DNA of 60,011 nucleotides from Nitrospira sp. Lineage in GTDB: Bacteria; Nitrospirota; Thermodesulfovibrionia; UBA6902. The stretch spans positions 1 to 60,011 of the forward strand of contig JADHUV010000014.1 in assembly GCA_016784355.1 (NCBI GenBank). Direction: 5' to 3'. A program made the position numbers and the translations under genes. The notes under the pieces are model-generated. The model saw nothing but the letters and a program-made list of their open reading frames with translations. It was not told the DNA's origin and did not search any database. Numbering within the stretch: position 1 is the stretch's first letter; every line of letters begins with the position of its first letter. Shown here in pieces: positions 53,323-60,011 of this stretch.

Positions 53323-54722
53323 TAAAGCAAAAGTCAGCAATGAAAAATACAGATTCTAGTATCGAGTTATCTGATAGTAGAGTTGTATATGCTATGGAGT
53401 TGAAGAAAATATTGCCTGTTAAGTGGACAGTATACGATATTGGCAAGATCTGCAAAATTCAGACCGGTAAACTCGATGTCAATCAAGCAGATGAAGGCGG
53501 CAAATATCCGTTTTTTACGTGTGCTGAGAAAATTTATAGAATAAATACACCCGCTTTTGATACTGAAGCGGTATTAGTAGCTGGGAATGGATTTTTTAAC
53601 GTTAAATATTACAAGGGCAAATTCAATGCGTATCAGCGAACTTATGTGCTTACGGACATAGATATAGACGGTAAATATTTATATTATTATACTAATTATC
53701 GACTACCTGACATAACACTAAGTAATCGCGGTTCAACAATTCGTTATATTAGGTTAGGTGATCTTCGAGATTATCCTGTGGTAGTTGCCCCACCAGACGA
53801 ACAAAAGCTCATCGTCGCTGAAATCGAAAAACAATTCTCCCGCCTTGATGAGGCCGTGGCTGCGCTGAAGAGAATAAAGGCCAACCTCAAGCGCTACAAA
53901 GCCTCTGTCCTCAAGGCTGCTGTTGAAGGGAAGCTTACGGAGGAGTGGCGGAAGGAGCATCCTGATGTTGAACCTGCGAGTGAGTTACTTAAACGGATTC
54001 TTGTTGAGCGGCGGAGGAAGTGGGAAGAGGCTTATCCAACGAAGATGTATAAAGAGCCCGGTGAAATAGATAAGAGTAAATTAAATGCATTGCATAAGGG
54101 GTGGGTGTGGGCAAGTTTAGAAATGATTACTGATGCGATTGGTGGATATGCATTTAAGAGCAAGGAATTTTCAGATTCAGGCCATCAAATTATTAAGATG
54201 GCTAATATCAAAATGGAAACTCTTGATCTTTCGCAAAGGCCTGCTTTTATGAGTGATGTTCCTGATGATATCGTTGTGAAGTATCAGCTAGTTGATGGCG
54301 ATATTCTAATTACTCTGACTGGTACTAGAAAGAAGCGTGACTATGGATATGTTGTACAGATTAAAGAACCTAATACTAGTTTATTGTTAAATCAAAGAAT
54401 TGCAAGGCTGCGCCCATATCTGTGCGAACTATCTTCATTTCTCTCGATGGTATTGCAAAGTGAAGTGTATAGGGATAGGTTTTTTTCATATGAGACTGGA
54501 AATGTAGGACAAGGAAACGTTGGTATGAAAGCTATAACAATTGAATCAATACCTTTCCCTCCATTGGAAGAACAACTCACCATAATGAGAGACTATTCAA
54601 GAAATGTATCTGTAGCTAATAATATTGAACGAGATGTTGATAATAATTTGAAACGTGCCGATCGCCTTCACCAGTCGATTCTAAACAAAGCTTTTTCTGG
54701 TCAATTAGTTCCGCGTGTATAG
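53319..54722 (+). CDS. hsdS: Type I restriction specificity subunit S
   Basis: A 467-residue HsdS with two target-recognition domains (about 35-155 and 250-410), each followed by a conserved coiled helix (EIEKQFSRLDEAVAALKRIKAN region near 165-195 and the C-terminal NLKRADRLHQSILNKAF). The TRD motif PPDEQKLIVAEIEKQFSRLD is family-typical. The start is GTG, overlapping hsdR. It determines the bipartite DNA sequence recognised by the complex. Order R-S here, with M placed last after two inserted genes. Confidence 0.92.
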   Translation: MIKQKSAMKNTDSSIELSDSRVVYAMELKKILPVKWTVYDIGKICKIQTGKLDVNQADEGGKYPFFTCAEKIYRINTPAFDTEAVLVAGNGFFNVKYYKGKFNAYQRTYVLTDIDIDGKYLYYYTNYRLPDITLSNRGSTIRYIRLGDLRDYPVVVAPPDEQKLIVAEIEKQFSRLDEAVAALKRIKANLKRYKASVLKAAVEGKLTEEWRKEHPDVEPASELLKRILVERRRKWEEAYPTKMYKEPGEIDKSKLNALHKGWVWASLEMITDAIGGYAFKSKEFSDSGHQIIKMANIKMETLDLSQRPAFMSDVPDDIVVKYQLVDGDILITLTGTRKKRDYGYVVQIKEPNTSLLLNQRIARLRPYLCELSSFLSMVLQSEVYRDRFFSYETGNVGQGNVGMKAITIESIPFPPLEEQLTIMRDYSRNVSVANNIERDVDNNLKRADRLHQSILNKAFSGQLVPRV

Positions 54723-54737
54723 GAGGACTTACTAATA

Positions 54738-57230
54738 ATGGCATTTGATTTCAAGAAAATAAAAGCTAAGAAGAAAGAAGTACTTCCAATTGACCCTATT
54801 GAAATATTTCAAAAACTTAAAGTTTCTGATCAAGGGATAAATGATTTATGGTTAGCTCAAGGTGATGCACTACGTGAGTGGCATAGCAATCGATTACAGT
54901 CTGATATAAGTGTAGTTCTTAATACTGGCGCAGGGAAAACATTAGTTGGTCTCATTATAGCTCAGTCGCTTGTAAACGAAAGCAAAGAGAAAGTTTTGTA
55001 TGTATGTAGTTCTATTCAGTTAGTAAAACAAACAACTGACAAGGCCGACGGGTATGGACTGAAATCCACCACCTATTATCGAGGGGACTTTAGTAACGAC
55101 CTTTTCCATAAAGGTAAGGCATGCTGCATAACAACTTATCAGGCGCTATTTAATGGACGTTCAATTTTTTTTAACGAAGAAGTGTCTGCCATCATATTTG
55201 ATGATGCACATGCCGCAGAACATCTGCTAAGAGATCATTTCTCAGTTCGTATTGACAGTACAAACGTACCTGCTATTTATAGTGAGCTTGTAGCGCTATT
55301 CCGTGATTATTTTGAAAGTATTGGGAACATAGGTAGTTATGAGGAATTGACGGATGAAACTTGCCAAAATATATTTTTGCTACCACCATTTGAATTAAAA
55401 AAACACTTCAGTGAAGTGATGAGGATTCTAACGTCTGCAAATTTATCAGGAATGCAAGATACAATGTTTGCTTGGGAGCACCTTAAAGATAAGGTAGATT
55501 TATGCTGTTTGCTGATTAGTGGCTCTTCAATTACTATCACTCCACCATTTATTCCCATTAATTCGCTTCCATACTTTAATAAGCAGTTGCGGCGAATATA
55601 TTTATCAGGAACATTGTCTGCATCAGATGCTTTTACGAGAGCTTTTGGGAGAGTACCTGATCAAATTATTGCGCCTACTACAACTGCGGGGGAATGTGAG
55701 CGCTTAATACTCATTCCGTCAAGAATAGAAGGAGATAATAACGATTTAGAAATTGTCCAGGAATTAATAAAAGAATATAAAACGCTTGTCCTGGTTCCAA
55801 CATATGCTCGTGCAAAAAAGTGGGATGATTTAGTGGTTCCTCCCCCTAAAGGCCGTGCGGAAGAATATGTGGAGAGCTTTAAAGAAACTCCAATAAATGA
55901 AAAACTTCTTTTAATAGCTCGATATGACGGAATAGATTTGCCAGGTGATACTTGTCGCTTAATGGTGATAGATGATTTGCCAATGGGTCTGGGGCCACTA
56001 GAACGATATATTTGGGAATATCTCAACTTGTCTAATTCTACAAGGTCTGCTATTGCATCAAGAATTGTTCAGAGTTTCGGACGGATATCACGAGGAATGA
56101 GTGATCATGGAGTTGTCTTTCTAACCGGGGAGAAACTAATACAATGGTTGATTATTCCACGCAATGCTGCGATGTTACCGATATTTTTACAAAAGCAAAT
56201 ATTACTTGGCCTTGAGGTGTCTGAACAAGCACTGAGGGGTGAGGAGTTAGCAGAAGCGATCGACAAGTGTTTAAGTCGTGAAACAGACTGGATAGATGCA
56301 TACAGTGAATTCATGGAAGAAACTGAACCAGACGAAGTAAGTGAAGATACGAAAGGATTAACCGAAATAGCACAATCTGAGTCAGACTTTGCAAATCATA
56401 TGTGGAATCGAGATTATGCATTAGCTGTAAAAGCTCTGAAAGCAACATTAGAAAAAGCATTTAAGATTAGTTCAAATACAGGCGCCTGGCATATGCTATG
56501 GCTTGGAAGTGCATTTGAACTAATGGATGATAATGAGTCAGCAGTAGAAATGTATTCACGTGCCCATGGTGTTCATAAGAATATACCAGCATTGCCCTCC
56601 GATGGTGACATAAAAAAACTGAATGAAATCCCTGAACAAGTTTGTGAAGTAGATCGACAGTTCCAAATACATGCTGATGGTAAAATAAGCGTGCCAAAAA
56701 ATATACATATATATTTAGCTCATCTTGACGGATCAGGTTCACCAGCACAAACAGAAGAAAGCCTACGTGCACTTGGGCAATATCTCGGATTGACCTCAAC
56801 TCGTCCAGATAAAGAATTTGATACTGGTCCGGATGTTTTATGGGTAAGTCCAAATTTATTAGCATTGTGCATGGATGCAAAAACAGATAAATTGGCTACT
56901 TCTGAGTATAAAAAAGATGAAATTGGTCAACTAAGTGACCATATACAGTGGGTAAAGAATAATACTGATGCAGAAGAGATTGTACCGATATTGGTAGGGC
57001 CCATATCACCTGCAACAACATCGGCAAATCCTCCGAATACGTTCAAAGTGATTGAATTAGAGCAGTTTAGACTATTAGCTGAACGATTAATTGCAGCGCT
57101 CACAGATATTGCATCAAATTCGATCCCGATTAATCTTAGAAACAATATCTTAGAAGTATTTGAGACGCGGGGCCTGCTGTGGCCAAAATGCTTTGATGAT
57201 CTAGAAAGTCATAAAATATGCGATTTATAA
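54738..57230 (+). CDS. SF2 helicase with candidate C-terminal nuclease, RM-island accessory
   Basis: 830 residues. The helicase core has Walker A NTGAGKT (about 61-67), DDAH Walker B (about 154), and motif VI-like QSFGRISRG near 445. It is closest in pattern to XPD/DinG-like or DEAD helicases of defence loci. A middle region (about 545-620) looks like TPR helices (WHMLWLGSAFELMDDNESAVEMYSRAH). The C-terminal part contains GPDVLWVSPNLLALCMDAK (about 697-713), a D-DxK arrangement resembling PD-(D/E)xK nucleases, followed by QLSDHIQW. It lies between hsdS and an hsdM stub, 15 bases after hsdS. I do not recognise a named system, but the gene reads as part of the type I operon. Confidence 0.7.
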   Translation: MAFDFKKIKAKKKEVLPIDPIEIFQKLKVSDQGINDLWLAQGDALREWHSNRLQSDISVVLNTGAGKTLVGLIIAQSLVNESKEKVLYVCSSIQLVKQTTDKADGYGLKSTTYYRGDFSNDLFHKGKACCITTYQALFNGRSIFFNEEVSAIIFDDAHAAEHLLRDHFSVRIDSTNVPAIYSELVALFRDYFESIGNIGSYEELTDETCQNIFLLPPFELKKHFSEVMRILTSANLSGMQDTMFAWEHLKDKVDLCCLLISGSSITITPPFIPINSLPYFNKQLRRIYLSGTLSASDAFTRAFGRVPDQIIAPTTTAGECERLILIPSRIEGDNNDLEIVQELIKEYKTLVLVPTYARAKKWDDLVVPPPKGRAEEYVESFKETPINEKLLLIARYDGIDLPGDTCRLMVIDDLPMGLGPLERYIWEYLNLSNSTRSAIASRIVQSFGRISRGMSDHGVVFLTGEKLIQWLIIPRNAAMLPIFLQKQILLGLEVSEQALRGEELAEAIDKCLSRETDWIDAYSEFMEETEPDEVSEDTKGLTEIAQSESDFANHMWNRDYALAVKALKATLEKAFKISSNTGAWHMLWLGSAFELMDDNESAVEMYSRAHGVHKNIPALPSDGDIKKLNEIPEQVCEVDRQFQIHADGKISVPKNIHIYLAHLDGSGSPAQTEESLRALGQYLGLTSTRPDKEFDTGPDVLWVSPNLLALCMDAKTDKLATSEYKKDEIGQLSDHIQWVKNNTDAEEIVPILVGPISPATTSANPPNTFKVIELEQFRLLAERLIAALTDIASNSIPINLRNNILEVFETRGLLWPKCFDDLESHKICDL

Positions 57231-57244
57231 AGGATAGCCGCTTT

Positions 57245-57331
57245 ATGAACTCAGCACAAACAGTACAAAAACTCTGGAATTGCTGCAATGTTCTGAGTGG
57301 CAATAGAATTAGTGATTTAGCAAGGAAATGA
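57245..57331 (+). pseudogene. 5' stub of a second hsdM
   Basis: Twenty-eight codons (starting MNSAQTVQKLWNCCNVL) closely match the start of the intact hsdM at 58191 (MSSAQIVQKLWNYCNVL), with DNA identity over about 50 bases. Similarity then stops, and a stop codon arrives at 57329-57331, one base before the DUF3800 start. It marks where a segment carrying DUF3800 and its downstream hairpin entered hsdM. The intact gene was probably re-supplied or duplicated downstream. Confidence 0.72.
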
Positions 57332-57985
57332 ATGTTCATATATCTAGATGAATCAGGAGATCTGGGATTTGATTTCACCAAAGGAAAGACAACGAAGAAG
57401 TTCGTAATTACCTTGCTTGTCTGCAACACTGACGCTGCGAGAATAGACATAGACAAAGCTGTTAGACGTACTTTAAAGAATAAGTTAAATCGGAAAAAGA
57501 AAAATGCCCGCTTTGTCTCTGAGCTAAAGGGCACTGGTACTACTATTGAGGTTAAGAAATATTGCTTAAGACACATAACAAATCGTGAATGGGTAGTTTA
57601 CGCACTCATATTAAACAAAGCACGAGTAGAGTCACATCTTCAAACTAAGATGGGTAAGAGTAAACTGTATAATTTCCTCTCCCGTTTTTTGATGGAAAAG
57701 GTAGATTTGTCGAGTGCACAGAGAAACGTGGAACTTATTGTTGATAGGAGTAAGAACAAGGAAGAAGTCAGAGATTTTAATCAGTACCTTGCTAATCAGC
57801 TAAATGCATTATTGCCTCTTAACACTAATCTGAATATACAGCACCTTACCTCACAGGAGAACACAGGCCTACAGGCAGTAGATTTGTTTTGCTGGGGAAT
57901 ATTCAGAAAGTATGAGCATAATGATTTTGAATGGTACAGAGAGTATCGCCATAGACTGACCTATGAAGAGGAGTACTTGAGATGA
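57332..57985 (+). CDS. DUF3800 protein
   Basis: A 217-residue DUF3800 protein, a family with a predicted RNase H-like fold often found in defence islands and near structured RNAs. Signature segments are IYLDESGDLGF at the start, RFVSELKG in the middle, ELIVDRSKNKEE and the C-terminal TGLQAVDLFCWGIFRKYE. The acidic residues Asp and Glu in the LDESGD motif and the later D's are the expected catalytic set. The ATG follows an hsdM stub by one base. Nine bases after its stop begins a strong hairpin candidate RNA. Activity is not established for the family. Confidence 0.82.
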   Translation: MFIYLDESGDLGFDFTKGKTTKKFVITLLVCNTDAARIDIDKAVRRTLKNKLNRKKKNARFVSELKGTGTTIEVKKYCLRHITNREWVVYALILNKARVESHLQTKMGKSKLYNFLSRFLMEKVDLSSAQRNVELIVDRSKNKEEVRDFNQYLANQLNALLPLNTNLNIQHLTSQENTGLQAVDLFCWGIFRKYEHNDFEWYREYRHRLTYEEEYLR

Positions 57986-57994
57986 TAATAAAAA

Positions 57995-58082
57995 AAGCGG
58001 CCCCTATAATGCCTATGTCCCCTGGCTCAATGCCAGTCGATGAAAGGAAGCACCAGAGGCACATTATAGGTCTTACCCGCTT
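57995..58082. ncRNA. Candidate structured RNA downstream of DUF3800
   Basis: Nested helices: AAGCGG (57995-58000) with CCGCTT (58077-58082); CCTATAATG (58003-58011) with CATTATAGG (58062-58070), nine perfect pairs; and CCCTGG (58020-58025) with CCAGAGG (58053-58059), one bulge. A competing hairpin CTGGC-TCAAT-GCCAG (58022-58036) uses the same strand, so a switch or pseudoknot is possible. Rfam holds a series of 'DUF3800' RNA motifs that occur near such genes, and this is a good candidate for one of them. The strand is unassigned; the helices form from either strand. Confidence 0.55.
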
Positions 58083-58190
58083 GTGTTTTAAATTATCAGA
58101 GCAAAACCATTTTGTCAATGACAATAATCTAATACTGACTGTTTATCGCTAGTTAAGAAATAACTTTAAAATATATAATTGGAAATTAAT

Positions 58191-59672
58191 ATGAGCTCAG
58201 CACAAATAGTACAAAAACTCTGGAACTACTGCAACGTCCTCCGTGATGATGGAATGAGCTACGGCGATTACGTGGAGCAGTTGACATACTTGCTGTTTCT
58301 CAAGATGTCCGATGAACGATCAAAACCTCCTTATGACATCTCAAGCCCAGTCCCTAAGGATTACGATTGGCAGACTCTTCTGAAACTGGATGGCGATGAA
58401 CTCTTTGACCACTATCGTCACCTGCTAGATAATCTTGGAAAAGAGAAAGGTCTTTTAGGCCTGATATTCGGAAGGGCACAAAACAAGTTTCAAGACCCAG
58501 CAAAACTCCGTCGTCTTATTGTTGATCTCATTAATAATGAAAACTGGTCAATCATGAGCGCAGATGTTAAAGGCGATGCCTATGAAGGCTTGCTCGAAAA
58601 AAATGCACAAGATACCAAGTCAGGAGCAGGACAGTACTTTACTCCCCGGCCATTAATACAGGCAATTGTAGATGTGATAGCCCCAAAGCCTAAAGAGACC
58701 ATAAGTGACCCGGCCTGCGGAACTGGAGGCTTTCTCTTAGCTGCACATGACTACATCGCAAAAAACTATAAGCTGGATAAAAATGAAAAGCGATTTCTTG
58801 ATGAGAGTGCAATACGCGGCTGGGAACTAGTTCATAATACCGCTCGCCTCTGTGCAATGAACATGATGCTTCACGGTATAGGTCGAGGTCTAGAACTGCC
58901 TTTGACAGTTCTAGATGCACTTGCAGGCCAGCCGAGTGAATACTTTGATATTGTCCTGACTAATCCTCCCTTTGGTAAAAAGAGCAGTACAACAATTATT
59001 GGTGTGGATGGTAAACCCATAAAGGAAAAAGACTCGATTGAGCGAGATGATTTCTGGTCTACCACATCAAATAAGCAGCTCAACTTTGTCCAGCATGTCA
59101 AATCACTTCTCAAGCAACATGGCAGAGCCGCAGTTGTAGTACCTGACAACGTTCTTTTCGAAGGTGGAGCGGGAGAGACGATAAGGCGAAAGCTGCTCCA
59201 TGAATGTGATGTCCACACACTATTAAGGTTGCCAACCGGCTTATTCTATGCCCAGGGCGTAAAAGCAAACGTCATATTCTTTGACCGCAAACCTGCGTCT
59301 GAAAAGCCATGGACAGAAAAGCTTTGGATCTACGACTTCAGGACAAACAAAGACTTCACCCTCAAGACGAATCCGCTTAAAAGAGAAGACCTGGACGAGT
59401 TCGTCAAATGCTACAACTCTGAAAATCGGCATAAAAGAAAAGCAACTTGGACTGAGAAGACCCCCGACGGTCGCTGGCGAGCATTTGAATATGAGGAAAT
59501 TATAAATCGTGACAAAGCAAGTTTGGATATATTCTGGCTCAAAGACGAGAGCCTCGAAGATTCCGAAAATTTACCCGAACCGGATGTCATTGCACGTGAG
59601 ATAGTTGCGGATCTGCAGGATGCTTTGGAGCAGTTTCAGTTGATTGCGGATGATTTGGGAGATGAGGAATGA
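58191..59672 (+). CDS. hsdM: Type I restriction-modification methyltransferase M
   Basis: A 493-residue N6-adenine methyltransferase. The N-terminal HsdM helical domain (QIVQKLWNYCNVLRDDGMSYGDYVEQLTYLLFLK) precedes the methylase fold with GTPxQYFTPRP, SAM-binding DPACGTGGFL (near 173) and catalytic NPPFG (near 257). The ATG 58191 is chosen over a TTG at 58179 by comparison with the duplicated stub. Its stop is 24 bases before the next gene. It completes the hsdR-hsdS-X-DUF3800-hsdM locus. Having M last and separated from S is unusual. Confidence 0.93.
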   Translation: MSSAQIVQKLWNYCNVLRDDGMSYGDYVEQLTYLLFLKMSDERSKPPYDISSPVPKDYDWQTLLKLDGDELFDHYRHLLDNLGKEKGLLGLIFGRAQNKFQDPAKLRRLIVDLINNENWSIMSADVKGDAYEGLLEKNAQDTKSGAGQYFTPRPLIQAIVDVIAPKPKETISDPACGTGGFLLAAHDYIAKNYKLDKNEKRFLDESAIRGWELVHNTARLCAMNMMLHGIGRGLELPLTVLDALAGQPSEYFDIVLTNPPFGKKSSTTIIGVDGKPIKEKDSIERDDFWSTTSNKQLNFVQHVKSLLKQHGRAAVVVPDNVLFEGGAGETIRRKLLHECDVHTLLRLPTGLFYAQGVKANVIFFDRKPASEKPWTEKLWIYDFRTNKDFTLKTNPLKREDLDEFVKCYNSENRHKRKATWTEKTPDGRWRAFEYEEIINRDKASLDIFWLKDESLEDSENLPEPDVIAREIVADLQDALEQFQLIADDLGDEE

Positions 59673-59696
59673 GGATTGAAAGTATAGGAGGGGACT

Positions 59697-60011
59697 ATGT
59701 GGTTAACGGATGAAGGACAGCAAGAACAAATAGACTTTTTAAAAGAATGGCCAATAGAACGCATAGAAGCAATGTCGTTAGAGGAGTACACAAACCTCGA
59801 CAAGGATACGGCTTTTGTTTACTGGTTAGAAGCAAAGTCAGAACATGCTGGCAGTATATGGGGAGGTAGTGCTTACAAATTTGGCATATTTCGTAGAAGA
59901 AATACGGAGTCTAACAAGGGCGATGAGCGCTATAAAACAGACGGAAGCTATGCTTGGCAGGCAAAGTATGGCAATACGCGAGATGAAGCATTTCATAACG
60001 TTAAATCCATA
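59697..60011 (+). CDS. Probable McrB-like restriction ATPase gene, N-terminus only (runs off window)
   Basis: An ORF starting ATG 59697 behind a strong TAGGAGGGG ribosome site and open to the window end (105 codons). It reads LKEWPIERIEAMSLEEYTN, then FVYWLEAKSEHAGSIWGGSAYKFGIF. This resembles the N-terminal domain found before AAA+ GTPase/ATPase modules of McrB-type restriction proteins. The AAA+ part lies beyond the window, so the assignment is tentative. Its position right after hsdM suggests an extended defence operon. Confidence 0.5.
   Translation, partial: MWLTDEGQQEQIDFLKEWPIERIEAMSLEEYTNLDKDTAFVYWLEAKSEHAGSIWGGSAYKFGIFRRRNTESNKGDERYKTDGSYAWQAKYGNTRDEAFHNVKSI

Overview
The window is a bacterial chromosome segment of moderate G+C. 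It carries a group 3b-type cytosolic [NiFe] hydrogenase, a PEP-CTERM exported protein, a probable futalosine (menaquinone) pathway hydrolase, PII/GlnE nitrogen control, both c-di-GMP and c-di-AMP enzymes, a DUF362-ferredoxin protein and a PAS protein with a Cys-rich tail. This fits an anaerobic or facultative environmental Gram-negative, perhaps Nitrospirota or Desulfobacterota. That placement is an inference from gene content, not a phylogeny.

Layout. (1) 1-5.3 kb is an AT-rich, decaying array of integron gene cassettes. Imperfectly palindromic attC-like sites separate toxin-antitoxin cassettes (hicAB, an orphan antitoxin with a truncated toxin, vapBC) and a PAS-protein cassette. Three attC sites are broken at the same base, at the core-site boundary, by the same sequence. 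Two of these insertions are clearly remnants of an IS110/IS1111-type element with a conserved non-coding end that may encode a guide (seek/bridge) RNA. No integrase is visible in the window. (2) 5.3-9.4 kb, minus strand: hydrogenase operon hydBGDA. (3) 9.7-18.2 kb: a probable genomic island bounded by a 47-48 bp repeat of the 3' end of tRNA-Glu. It carries a 2033-residue secreted subtilisin-like protein and an AbiE-type toxin-antitoxin pair. (4) 18.2-24.5 kb: tRNA-Glu, tRNA-Lys, purA, serA and serC on the minus strand, then an M29 aminopeptidase and a TfoX-like protein. (5) 24.6-29.2 kb: ileS-lspA, a small C2H2-type protein, tsaD. (6) 29.2-29.6 kb: three identical perfect copies of a parS-like ParB site. 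(7) 29.7-49.5 kb: housekeeping and signalling genes, including glnE and glnB in divergent orientation, PilZ and GGDEF proteins, prfB with its programmed +1 frameshift, mqnB, birA-coaX, usp, a TonB-like gene and the cdaA-cdaR-glmM operon. (8) 49.5-60 kb: tRNA-fMet, palindromic repeats, a tRNA fragment, then a defence island. That island holds hsdR, hsdS, an unfamiliar helicase with a candidate nuclease domain, a duplicated 5' stub of hsdM, a DUF3800 gene followed by a strong candidate structured RNA, the intact hsdM, and the start of a probable McrB-like ATPase gene that runs off the window.

The least ordinary parts are the repeated attC-targeted IS remnants with paired candidate guide RNAs, the helicase/DUF3800/RNA insertions inside the type I restriction locus, the tRNA-Glu island, and a hydrogenase large subunit that already ends at its cleavage-site histidine. 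Two genes (the PAS cassette and the PEP-CTERM gene) are each broken by loss of one A in an A run. They could be real mutations or homopolymer sequencing errors.
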